From: Diphasiastrum complanatum
Lineage: Eukaryota > Streptophyta > Lycopodiopsida > Lycopodiales > Lycopodiaceae
Length of the DNA stretch: 64,000 nt
Assembly (NCBI GenBank): GCA_029204225.1
Contig: CM055105.1
Coordinates: forward strand, 49,859,720-49,923,719
Reading direction: 5' to 3'
The notes beneath the pieces are model-generated. The model was not told the origin of the DNA. It saw nothing but the letters and a program-made list of their open reading frames with translations, and searched no databases. This document shows positions 21,296-31,227 of this stretch, piece after piece (position 1 is the first letter of the stretch; every line of letters starts with the position of its first letter). The position numbers were made by a program, and so were the translations under genes.

Positions 21296-22115
21296 GAATC
21301 ATATGCACATAGATATGCCTTTTCAAATCATTCCTACAAGATCAGTTAAATCATCATGCAATAATCAATCCAAATATCTCACAAATCAAGCAAAATTGAA
21401 CACAATCTTGACTAGAATTGCATTCACTTGATGAGCACTTGTCAAAAACTTTGGGCTGACCCTAAAATTTAATTTCTAAGAGCTCAATAAGTCTAAGAAC
21501 TAACTATTACAGTACCAAAGATAAGGATCTACCTTCCTTTTGACTGATTGAAAACTACGTGGCAGACCTACATGGTAGACCTATGTCCCTTTGTGTGAAT
21601 ATTTTATGGATCCAAACATCTAGTGTGTGGCTATTAGGCTAGAGATAGCATGATATATTAATCTCAACATCAATTGGAGTGAGCTTTCGATCCACTTAAA
21701 CACGAAACTTACAAGACTATTTGCTTCATGATGTAAATGTGAATCCAACTTATCAACAGTGTGATTCCCTAGTGCACAATGTATCACTATCATCATGTGG
21801 CAGAAAGTGATTCACTTTTGTGCATATGTTCCATAGAGATGTGAGACACTTTACCACAAATAGGCTTGAAAAAATTGGAAGGTAATTTGGTTGTACAAGA
21901 AGCAAGCGTTAAAGATTGTGCTCTCTTTCTCTTACCTTAAATATTGCAAAAAAGCTACTAGAATATCGAACCAATAATATCACAAGCTACATTCATATGT
22001 GCTAAGATAACACAAAAGTGCAGCACAATTTTCTTATAATAGGCTACTTGCAAATGATCATAATCATGGTGAGCTACAAACTCGATCTTTGCATTACAAA
22101 GTAGCCTACACTTGG
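21296..22115. repeat. L region, copy 1
   Basis: Non-coding repeat, also at 35165-35990, 40340-40980 with 41640-41865, and 48300-49458 (partly). It always ends at a TATAAATAG box that leads into the S leader. It holds short motifs such as TGTGATTCCCTAGTGCACAATG but no open frame. Confidence 0.6.
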
Positions 22116-22124
22116 TATAAATAG
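22116..22124 (+). promoter_or_regulatory. TATA box of the S leader, copy 1
   Basis: TATAAATAG in the invariant context ACACTTGGTATAAATAGCAT; identical at 35992-36000, 41866-41874 and 49459-49467. Lies about 0.9 kb upstream of the S start codon in every copy that keeps both, so it is the best candidate promoter for the S element. Confidence 0.55.
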
Positions 22125-22630
22125 CATCATTTCAACCAAAAAGAAACTTTCAGAGCAAGTTGATTTGTAGAAAAACTAGAACTTCAACCTCAAAAAAGTC
22201 TTTAAGAATGTAGGTCCTTAATTTTCTCATTTGGTGTAGCTATGTATGTAAGCAAATGTTGCAGAACATTACAAAAAGTCACAATATCACGCTTTACTAC
22301 CATGCTGCCATGCATCCTTTTCAGGAAATGAAAACGAACTTTGATCGGAGAAGATTTGATGCTGGCACTTCCTTCTTCAGGCATGGAAATGGAATTCAGA
22401 AGCTTTGAAAAGCTATAGCTTCAAAGGATCGATTTTCCATCTTTTAGTGGCGATCTATCATTCGCTACGACCGTGCTTGATTACTCCTTCGCATGCTTGG
22501 ACACCATCTACATACATCCACCACGGATCCAAATGCCATCATCATCCATTTTCAAAAACCCTATGCTGCCGAGATCTGCTACATTACACAAAAATCGTCA
22601 CATCTAGCACGAGCCAAATGCTGAGGGGTA

Positions 22631-22972
22631 GTGCTACTGGAGCTTGTCAAAACCATACATTCAACACCGATTTGGGTTGAAAGCTCTCTACTAGTACGTT
22701 ATCGCGAAGAAACATCATCGTTTCCAGATCCTATCAGAGTGATATTGCTCCAAATTTTTCCACAAATTTCTATTCTCCATACACTATCGAGCAATACTCT
22801 ACATACACTGCTCATTGAGCCGCACCCCCATACTCTGCAATCACCTTGGACCGAGCCGAGCGTACATACTCTGCATTCGCTGTGGAACGAGCTCACCGTC
22901 CATACTCTGCATACAAAGTTGACTAAGCCGAGTCCATCAAAAGTCGACCGATCCAAAGCCCTCCATAGTTGA
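22631..22972 (+). CDS. Leader ORF with 12-residue repeats
   Basis: Open frame of 113 codons spanning the 36-bp minisatellite; it encodes imperfect 12-residue repeats (TLHSLWNELTVH and relatives) and lies between the TATA box at 22116 and the S start codon at 23043. The equivalent frame is open at 36474-36842, 49945-50457 and in shorter form at 1194-1430, 8012-8338 and 42488-42703. The array is also open on the opposite strand, so openness alone is weak evidence; no known protein resembles it. Confidence 0.25.
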   Translation: MLLELVKTIHSTPIWVESSLLVRYREETSSFPDPIRVILLQIFPQISILHTLSSNTLHTLLIEPHPHTLQSPWTEPSVHTLHSLWNELTVHTLHTKLTKPSPSKVDRSKALHS

Positions 22973-23042
22973 TCGAGCCGAGACTCCACTTGTCTGTTAC
23001 CAGAGCTAAACCTTCAATAGAGTCATCAGCCGAGTCCAGAAC

Positions 23043-24112
23043 ATGTCTGCCACAACATCTTCCATTTCTGATGACCCAACTCAAAACAGAATTGACATCA
23101 CCATGGAAAGCCTCAATATCTCTGAGCTGAACACTTGGTACCAAGAGGCACACTAGTTCTTGAGCCACATAGAGTTCCAAGTTCCTCTTTTCAGTGGCTA
23201 TCAGAGCCCATTTCTATTGCATATTTCTTATAACCACACTGACAGATTTATATTATCCCTATTTCTGGAGCTGACCTCAATACATTTGGCTTCCCTAGGG
23301 GACCAAACACAGTCAACAGGACTCTCAAAAAGATTGTATCAATAGCATACTTCAAATGCATAGACCCATCAGTGGACAAATGGAAAAAAAAAATGGTTAT
23401 TGTATCGAGGTCATAAATGATAAGCCCTTAGCTGCTCCATGCGCCTATCTAACTAAATATACATAGCGCTATAGGTTGAAGATCATGCGTATCCCCATGA
23501 AACTATTCCACATGATGGCTGATTCTAGACTACACGATCAGAACCTTTATGACTGGGCCCAGTTTGCTTCCAACTGCCTCCATGACTATATCAAGAACAA
23601 GCAAACTTCCAGTTATTGGGCTATCTTCTGATAGATGTCACTGTAGCAGTTGAGCCACCGACCTCGAGTTCGAGACCACTTGATGCCAGTAGATAAAAGC
23701 TTGGGAGACTCCCTCAGAACCAGCCAAGAATACCAACAGATTCCACGCAAGCGGCTTCTCAAAAGAGAAAGAGTTCCTTCTCTCCACAAGGGCCAACTGC
23801 AAAGCACCAAACGGTCGGCCTAGTGAAGCTTACATCAAGAAAGACACCCATGTCCTCTATGTCACAGACGAATGATCATTCTGCTGAAGAGTCTTTTGCT
23901 CAACATGAAGACACCACCACACTGGTCCAACCACCACCAACACAACAATCCAGGCAAAGGACCAAGATACGAGCGAAGCATCATGCTTCATCAGATGAAA
24001 CAGACTCAGATGATATGGAGCTTGACCTCACTAGTAACGTATGTAGTTAACTGGAAGTTGGGTAGCCGCAACGCATGGGGTCCATACTTCAAAATTCTAT
24101 TTTCTACCATTA
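23043..24112 (+). pseudogene. S family coding remnant, copy 4
   Basis: Keeps the ATG (23043-23045, then SATTSISDD) lost in copies 1 and 2. A stop follows at the YQEAH position, sequence including the LPPNQ block is deleted near 23250, the shared TAG is at about 23464, and the last part is a deletion derivative with the HSAEESFAQHEDTTTLVQP stretch. Ends at the stop of the FKILFSTIN block (24115). Confidence 0.55.
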
Positions 24113-24684
24113 ACTAACATAACTTCTCATGTAAATGCAGATCGTATTGCACATCAAAGTTTTCTTTCCATCTACTCAAAGCATTCACATCAAAGAAAAA
24201 CAGTCTTATCGATCTGAAAATCGTGGCAAGAAACTTTGAATATTTTGGATTACAATGAGCGCCAACGTGAATCTAAATTTTTGAAATTCAGAAAATACGG
24301 AGTGTGTTGGATCAAATGGAGCGACAAGGTTATTTCAAACTTTTGCAATTCAAAAATTTGCAATTTCAACACACATCTATTGAAAAAATATTTTGCTTAT
24401 TTTGCTCATAACTGCAAAGCTCTGAAAGAAACTTGGAGTGTGACGGAGCAAAAAGAGCGCCAAGGTCATTTCAAACTTTTCCAATTAATTTTTTTTATAA
24501 TTAAGACGAGTTTTAATAGCTTACAAGATATATAACAAGTTGGTTTTCTACTAGATTAATCTATCGATTATTAAGATGTCTGAATATCATCTCCATATTG
24601 ATCTTCCCACTCAATATGCTCCACTGTCGAGAAAAAATCTGAAAGGATCCACCTTACCAGCTCACCAAAGGACGAAAGACAGGA
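24113..24684. repeat. T module, copy 3, with truncated K exon 1
   Basis: Collinear with 9881-10443; the K start codon and first about 35 codons are present, then a jump to W at the same base as in copy 2. Confidence 0.55.
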
Positions 24685-24689
24685 AACAA

Positions 24690-24895
24690 GTTTCAAACAG
24701 GTTTTAAAGAAGTCATGAAATTCTATTTTGGATTTTTAGTAAAACAGAATATCTAGAGATAATTAAGAATCATATGAGTGACACACCACTCAATGTTCCT
24801 AGAATAGGTGATTTTAAGGTGGAATGACATTTGGTTCACACACCAAGAGCTACAGGGAGTGAAAATCCAAAACTTAGCGAAATGTTTTAACTGAT
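24690..24895 (+). pseudogene. W fragment, copy 2
   Basis: Same C-terminal frame as 10459-10664 (HEILFWIFSKTEYLE, NHMSDTPLNVPRIGDFKVE), broken by TGA in place of Trp near 24826 and by one missing base near 24712. AATAAA follows. Confidence 0.45.
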
Positions 24896-24959
24896 CAAAC
24901 AACATTTATATAGCTAAAACCAATAAAACCCAAGCCGTACACTCGTCGATCCAACAGTG

Positions 24960-25358
24960 GATCAGATCTATGGCGCGTAATACAACCGTCCACACGTGCT
25001 ACAATACACGTCAATCTGCCATTCGGCCACGTTCCCACACGTGCGAGCTAATACGTGCCAGAACACACGTCACCAAACCATTCGACCACATGGCCACATG
25101 TGCAAGTTTCACATGTGCAGATACAGAAGTGTGGTCCCACACGTCAGTTACTGATTGGGCCACGTGACCACACGTGCGAGCCGATTTGCAAGAACACATG
25201 TCGCTGATCCATTCGGCCACGTGTCCCCACATGGGATCCCACACGTGTTGATCTAGACGTGCAGTTTCACACATGCGTATACAAACGTGTGGTTCCACAT
25301 GTCAGCTACTGACTGGGCCACGTATCACTGGGATTCACACGTGCCAACTTTTTTCATC
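24960..25358. promoter_or_regulatory. P block 2: G-box-dense array
   Basis: Collinear with P block 1 (10740-11147) with several small deletions, for example one tandem unit lost near 24990. About eight CACGTG palindromes remain. Upstream of the TATA box that precedes the CENH3-like frame. Confidence 0.55.
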
Positions 25359-25366
25359 TATATAAG
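25359..25366 (+). promoter_or_regulatory. TATA box of P block 2
   Basis: TATATAAG, same context as 11148-11155. Transcription from it would start near 25390, right where the two P blocks stop matching, giving a leader of about 300 bases before the ATG at 25693. Confidence 0.5.
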
Positions 25367-25424
25367 TCCATTCCCCGGGATTGTATAATTTTTGGGTAAT
25401 TTGTTGTCATGTTTGATTGTTTCC

Positions 25425-25640
25425 ATACGACCTGCATTCGTGATATCGCCATCATGCGAGCGACCTCGTCCCCACGCCTATACCTTACACCCTCTCACAT
25501 CGTAGCGATATCAGCCTGACTTTCCCAATATCGCCATCATGCAAGCCCCTGCCTCTCCCCGCCTGTCTCTGCCACTCTCTCGTGTTGTAGCGATATCACC
25601 CTTAGAGTTCTCAATGTCGCCATTACGCGAGATAATTTAG
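25425..25640. repeat. Three diverged 85-bp tandem repeats in the leader of the histone-like ORF
   Basis: The motif ATATCGCCATCATGCGAG starts at 25443, recurs as ATATCGCCATCATGCAAG at 25528 and ATGTCGCCATTACGCGAG at 25614; a second shared motif, GTAGCGATATCA, lies at 25502 and 25587. The period is 84-86 bp. The segment is clearly richer in C and CpG than the rest of the window. Confidence 0.75.
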
Positions 25641-25692
25641 CTCTCTCTTCTGCTGTTTCTCTGTCCTCGCGTGGTATAGATATTCGACCTCA

Positions 25693-26106
25693 ATGGCTCG
25701 GACGAAGCAAACCGCTAGGCTTACCCATTTTGTTCAATTGTCTCGTCCCCAAACATCTGAACCCATACGTCCGCAAAGACGCAGAAGACCTCGCCATCCA
25801 TGGTTGAGGGACATCAGGGCCTTGCAGAGGTACACCAAACTTGTGATCCTGAAAGCAGCCTTGTACCGGACTGTGAGGGAGGTTATACAAGATGTGACCA
25901 CCCATCTGCCCTATGCAGTGAGGTGGAATATCACTGCATTGGAGACCCTCCATATTGCATACGAGGACTTCCAGACAAAATTGTTTGAGGATTCGATGCT
26001 GTGTTCCATTCATGGCAAGAGGGTGACACTGATGCCCAAGGACATGCTTCTTGTCATGAGGTTTCGAAAGAACTATGACAACGGTATGCCACATGGCATA
26101 TCATGA
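25693..26106 (+). CDS. CENH3-like histone H3 variant (intronless, possibly a retrocopy)
   Basis: 137-codon frame. Residues 1-9 are MARTKQTAR, identical to the start of canonical H3; Lys9 is replaced by Leu and the tail then diverges and ends RPQRRRRPRHP. The histone fold follows: alpha-N WLRDIRALQRYTKLVI, alpha-1 ALYRTVREVIQDV, a loop 1 about four residues longer than canonical H3 by hand alignment, alpha-2 starting at RWNITALETLHIAYEDF, then LFEDSMLCSIHGKRVTLM and PKD. The Trp at the start of alpha-2, the long loop 1 and DSMLC...VTLM are features I know from CENH3/CENP-A rather than canonical H3. The last residues (MPHGIS) come from the flanking Q repeat, so the C-terminus is replaced. Plant CENH3 genes normally have introns; none is seen. 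The frame sits between P block 2 and Q block 2. Role if expressed: centromeric nucleosome. A diverged pseudogene or a captured fragment is quite possible. Confidence 0.65.
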   Translation: MARTKQTARLTHFVQLSRPQTSEPIRPQRRRRPRHPWLRDIRALQRYTKLVILKAALYRTVREVIQDVTTHLPYAVRWNITALETLHIAYEDFQTKLFEDSMLCSIHGKRVTLMPKDMLLVMRFRKNYDNGMPHGIS

Positions 26107-26888
26107 AGGCTTGAGGGTTGCCATGTGGCAAGCCATGTGGGCCTACCATAACCTTGTATCTCAAGCCAATTGGGCCCTGTGCCACGTAGGCTTGAGTGGA
26201 CCTAGAGATGTATATATATATATATAGGTGGGCTCAAAAGTTTCCACTTGGCAAACCACACAGGCCTACCATAGGCTTGCATGGCAGGCCACATAGGCAT
26301 GGCATATTTATGATCCTTTCCACGTAAGCATGTCGCAGGATACCACATAGGCTTGCCATAGGCTTGTGTGGCAAGCAAACCAAGCTCTGCCATGTAGGCT
26401 TGAGTGGAGCTAGAGAGAGAGAGTTGGGGCTCCCAAGTTGCCATGTGGCAAGCCATGTAAGCATGTCATGAGATAAACCATAGGCTTGCGTGGCAGGCCA
26501 CATAGGCATGGCATATTTATGATGCTTCCCACGTAAGCATGTCACAGGCTACCACACAGGCTTGTCATAGGCTTGTGTGGCAAGCCAACCAAGATCTGCC
26601 ATGTAGGCTTGAGTGGAGCTAGAGAGAGAGATCTGGGGCTCCCAAGTTGCCATGTGGCAAGCCATGTAGGCATGTCATGAGATAAACCTCACAGGCTTGG
26701 GACTTGCCATGTGGCAAGCCATGTAGGCCTATCATAGGCTTGCGTGGTAGGTCATATAAGCATGACATATGCTTGATGCTAGTATGTTCATGCTGGTATG
26801 TTGCAGTCTACCATATAGGATTGACATAGGCTTGTGTGGCAAGCTAACTAAGCTATACCACGTGGGTCTGCCATGTAGGCTTGAGTGG

Positions 26889-26891
<3 letters not shown>
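26086..26891. repeat. Q block 2: about 200-bp tandem units
   Basis: 26097-26235 matches Q block 1. From 26229 three units with a period near 200 bp follow (starts at about 26229, 26426 and 26635, each GGGCTC...AAGTT followed by GCCATGTGGCAAGCCATGT or a variant). Each contains CCATAGGCTTG, TGGCAGGCCACATAGGC and CTTGAGTGGAGCTAGAGAGA. Confidence 0.8.

Positions 26892-26936
<45 letters not shown>
26892..26936. repeat. (GA)22 microsatellite
   Basis: Uninterrupted GA dinucleotides ending Q block 2. Confidence 0.95.
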
Positions 26937-26938
<2 letters not shown>

Positions 26939-27059
26939 TGAGTGAGGAGTCACACATGAACTACTTCCCTGTGGTATGGCCTAGCATCAACGTTGAAAAA
27001 AATATCTGATGGAGATAAGAAGGGTCCCAAGCAAATTTCAAATGAGAATCTTGCAGAGA

Positions 27060-27230
27060 AAGTATAGAAACCACAGTTGGCGAGGGATCCCAAAGAATCG
27101 AACTTGGGTGTACAAGCCCAACAAAAGCGCATACACCAACTCACCACACATGGGAAGATCGTTAAATTTGAATTTGAAGAATAATCATTGAAATGTTTGT
27201 AGATCGATGTTTAACAGTATCATATATATT
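27060..27230 (-). repeat. tRNA-like / SINE-like segment, copy 2
   Basis: Minus strand carries GTGTGGTGAGTTGGTGTATG and, after about 30 bases, AAGTTCGATTCTTTGGGATC. Similarity to the segment near the window end also covers about 80 bases on the A-box side and stops just after the B box, as for a tRNA-derived head joined to differing bodies. Confidence 0.35.
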
Positions 27231-27489
27231 ATAATCTTCACACGTGTGGCATGAAGATCTACAAGAAAATCAACATTCTACACATAGAAAACCAAGATAG
27301 AGAAAATCACATGAGATGGACATAAGAGAAGAATTCTCCACAAAGAAAGAAACTTTGATGATTATTTCTCCACTTAGGTACAACTATTTATAGCTTCCAA
27401 AATGTCATTTGGCCACTTGCCCCAAACTTGACCTAATTTAGAAACTTCTAGATACTTTATCAAAAACCTAGAAAATCTAGTCTAGATGC
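27231..27489. other. Unassigned spacer
   Basis: AT-rich sequence with no open frame, repeat or motif I can place. Confidence 0.4.
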
Positions 27490-27969
27490 AATGTACCAAA
27501 ATTAGCCAATTAGAATGGGTCCAAACTTGACCTCATCCACTGATCTACTTGCCAGAGGTAGTCAAACCACTATTTAGGCCCTTATTAACAAATATGAAAC
27601 TAACTCGAAGTTGAGATTCATTTTAGCCTCCAAAATTGCCAAATGAAAAACCAAACTAGTTGACAATTTTTCACACCATCTCCTCTAGACATCTCCATTG
27701 ATGAATACAATTTATAAGTTTTTGAAAGCAATGTACCAAAATTAGCCAATTAGAATGGGTCCAAACTCGACCTCATCCACTTATCTACTTGCCAGAGGTA
27801 GTTAAACCACTATTTAGGCCCTTATTAACAAATATGAAACTAACTCGAAGTTGAGATTCAATTTGGCATCTGAAATTGCCAAATAAAAAACCAAACTAGT
27901 TGAAAATTTTTCACACCATGTCCTCTAGACATCTCCGTTGATGAATACAATTTATAAGTTTTTGAAAGC
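27490..27969. repeat. Tandem duplication, 2 x 240 bp
   Basis: Units start at 27490 and 27730 (AATGTACCAAAATTAGCC) and differ at few positions; the end of the unit also occurs singly at 17476-17573. Confidence 0.85.
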
Positions 27970-28139
27970 CATTCCGAATGCAATCAGGGTCATGTTTTAG
28001 CTCAGTGATCTCTCTTTCACATTACAAAAGTTTTTAAAATACATCGTTCTAGGGTTCGAGAATGGAGTTTGGAATGAATTATATTTCATTGAAGTTTAAA
28101 CGAGCTTGGAAATCTGAAGATTGAATGAATCTGTAATCT

Positions 28140-28588
28140 CTTTGGGTGTACATGTAACCCTCATCAGCATTGATGATAAATCCTGAAGTGCACATCTCTT
28201 CGAACATATGTATGGAGTCTGCAGGAAAGTATTGAATCCGTAAATAGATCCTGGTATCGTCCATGTGAAGGACCGCTTTGTTGGGATTGATGGAAAGTTG
28301 TGGATCTTGCTCAAACCTTTGGCCCATGACAGTCATGAGAAACTGGCAGAACTTGTGTTGTAGCTGGATTGTAGGATCGCGAGAATCGGAACTCAGTTCC
28401 CAGAAATTATTGATTGATGTATGACATTCCTTCCGAGAAGAGAACGAGCCATCTATTATCGCAAAGTTGCAAGGATATGCTGATATGTTGTCTTCCGATC
28501 TCCATGCTCGTCTTCTACGAAATCTTGGGTCGAAAGAAGGATCATTCTAGACTTGCTTTGGTGCTTGATCAAGCCTTTCATTCACTAT
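28140..28588 (-). pseudogene. M gene, copy b (module 1 only)
   Basis: Nearly identical to 19944-20390: module 1 with LQHKFCQFLMTVMG, MDDTRIYLRIQYFPAD and EEMCTSGFIINADEG. Truncated on its C-terminal side at about 28140; a CAG-to-TAG change breaks the frame at about 28548. Product of the duplication that also copied copia-B gag. Confidence 0.7.
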
Positions 28589-29492
28589 CTATCCACCAAG
28601 GGTCTTCACCTCTTATGCTTGAAGATGAGAAACTTGACATCATGACAAAATCTTCATGAGAGCTCTCCTCTTCCTCTTGACCAAGGTTTGCTTGACTTTG
28701 AGTTTGCTTCTTCTTGAAGCACTCCGAGGGATAGTGCCTCGTCTTGCCACAAAATTAGCATTTGATCTTCGACTTATCCTTCTTTGGCTTGCTCGAGCTT
28801 TGACTTGGTTCTTCTTGAATGCAACACCTTTGCCTTTGGATTTTCTCTTGATCTTGATGAAAAGAGCCTTGTCATCTCCATCATTGAGGGAGAGCTTCTC
28901 CATCCTTGACTTGATGTGAGTTCTCCTACTCTCTTCGGCCATGAGGACTCCTTGGAGATCTCAAGTGAAGGCAACTTTCCCATGATTGCATAGCCTTGCA
29001 CCTAGTTAGCAAAATCCATACTTAAACCATTCAAGATTGGTTGAACAAGTTGACTTTCCTTAATGGAATCTCCTATGTAAGCAAGGTCTTTGTTTAAGTC
29101 CTTAACTCTCAAGACATATGTATTTGATTATTCAAGGATAGCAACCTTGAAGTATTCTTGGATTCATATATCTTTTGAAGAGTTTCCCATGATTCTTGAG
29201 ACAAGGTGCAAGCACCTACCTCCTTAAGAAGCTCATGAGCTACATTCATTTTATACAATGGAGAGCAACCTTGCACCTCCTTTTGTATTTTGTAGCTTTC
29301 TGAGGGTGAATAGGCTCATCCTCTTCGCCACTCACTATATCCATTAGATCTTGTAAAATAAGGATTGATTCCATTCTTAGCTTCCAAGTCGAATAATTAG
29401 AAGCATTCAATCTATCGTGTGAATCCAAGAGATATGCATTCATTGATCTCGACTTCACAAGGATATAGGAATCACCTAACTTGAACAAAAAA
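28589..29492 (-). pseudogene. Copia-B gag fragment, copy b
   Basis: Near-identical duplicate of 20391-21295 with the same frameshift and the same fusion to M. Same gag landmarks (SYILVKSRSMNAYLL; DFANLVQGYAIMGK). Confidence 0.75.
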
Positions 29493-29924
29493 GAATCATA
29501 TGCACATAGATATGCCTCTTCAAATCATTCCTACAAGATCAGTTAAATCATCATGCAATAATCAATCCAAATATCTCACAAATCAAGCAAAATTGAACAC
29601 AATTCTGACTAGAATTGCATTCACTTGATGAGCACTTGTCAAAAACTTTGGGCTGACCCTAAAATTTAATTTCTAAGAGCTCAATAAGTCTAAGAACTAA
29701 CTATTACAGTACCAAAGATAAGGATCTACCTTCCTTTTGACTGATTGAAAACTACGTGGCAGACCTACATGGTAGACCTATGTCCCTTTGTGTGAATATT
29801 TTATGGATCCAAACATCTAGTGTGTGGCTATTAGGCTAGAGATAGCATGATATATTAATCTCAACATCAATTGGAGTGAGCTTTCGATCCACTTAAACAC
29901 AAAACTTACAAGACTATTTGCTTC
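29493..29924. repeat. L region start, duplicate of 21296-21720
   Basis: Matches the L region base for base apart from a few changes and ends abruptly at TTGCTTCA (29924), where a second copia-B gag 5' part is joined. Confidence 0.7.
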
Positions 29925-30350
29925 AGGACATATGTATTTGATTATTCAAGGATAGCAACCTTGAAGTATTCTTGGATTCATATATCTTTTGAAGAGTTTC
30001 CCATGATTCTTGAGCCAAGGTGCAAGCACCTACCTCCTTAAGAAGCTCATGAGCTACATTCATTTTATACAATGGAGAGCAACCTTGCACCTCCTTTTGT
30101 ATTTTGTAGCTTTCTGAGGGTGAATAGGCTCATCCTCTTCGCCACTCACTATATCCATTAGATCTTGTAAAATAAGGATTGATTCCATTCTTAGCTTCCA
30201 AGTCGAATAATTAGAAGCATTCAATCTATCATGTGAATCCAAGAGATATGCATTCATTGATCTCGACTTCACAAAGATATAGGAATCACCTAACTTGAAC
30301 AAAAAGGAATCATATGCACATAGATATGCCTCTTCAAATCATTCCTACAA
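29925..30350 (-). pseudogene. Copia-B gag 5' fragment, copy c
   Basis: Repeat of the gag start region (minus-strand start near 30302, FKLGDSYIFVKSRSMNAYLL), beginning at the base that corresponds to 20913. It ends where an R-derived AT-rich stretch is attached. Confidence 0.7.
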
Positions 30351-31008
30351 GACCCATTATTTTTTTTTGTTTTTTTTTTTTAATTTTATAAAAAGAATAT
30401 TCATATTTAAAATGCTTCAAATAAAGATATTGTAATTCTAAAAAAAATGTTGTATTTTGCAAGAAAATTAATTGAGCTACTAAAATTTTGTTAATAGATT
30501 TTTATTAATAATTGCAAATTAGCTTATATGAAATAATAATACTATTCAAAATAAAATCATTGGACGCAACCATTAGAATAACTAAAAAAAAAATTTTGCT
30601 TATTAAAATAAAAGTTTAGGCTTTTGTTTTAAATTTTAAAATTGTTTCAGATTACAATTCTTGTATCAAGAAAAGTATTTTTTAAATTATGACAAAATTT
30701 TAATCAATATATAAATCTTTACTTATATTTAAACATTAAATGATTGCAAATGAAATTATTTCTAAAAACTTCTTATAAAAACACAATGAAAAATTAAAAT
30801 ATTAAAAACCTGACAGTTCGTTGCAATTTTAGTTTTGCTAATATTCAAATCATTAAAAAACTGCTAAATCTATATTTTTAATACAAACAAATTTTAAAAC
30901 ATCAAATTAATCAAAAAGATTTCAATACAGAATATTTCAAGAAATATAAACGCAATTGTTTTCTAAAATAAAAGAGAATTTATTACTCTCAAAAATCATC
31001 AAGATCAT
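30351..31008. repeat. R-derived AT-rich segment
   Basis: 30351-30700 matches the second half of the R module (for example 750-1080) and 30690-30860 matches 38300-38480. Long T and A runs; no gene. Confidence 0.6.
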
Positions 31009-31194
31009 TTACATTTTTTTTTTTTGAAGAGCCATTGTAGTGTCAATTAGCACCTCTTCCACAATTTCCTTGACAACTGTAACCACATTATAGTCCTGAA
31101 CTAGGACATCAACAAACTCCCCTTTATCACCCACTTTCCCAATAGCAGGGGGCTGGGGTTCTTTTTTGATAAAAATACAGCAAAATAAACCCAT
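31009..31194 (-). other. 61-codon frame next to an A12 tract
   Basis: Minus-strand frame containing KKEPQPPAIGKVGDKGEFVD and VVKEIVEEVLIDTT, unlike the surrounding repeats in composition and present only once here. It runs into twelve A on the minus strand (31014-31025), as a short retroposed cDNA end would. I do not recognise the protein; it may be chance. Confidence 0.2.
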
Positions 31195-31227
31195 TTGATT
31201 CTAGAAATGATGGAGAAAGCACCTACT

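Noticed and set aside
25693-26106. A canonical replication-dependent histone H3 gene
   Set aside because: Only the first nine residues are canonical; Lys9, the Lys-rich tail and QLARRIRGERA end are missing, and the core fits CENH3 better.
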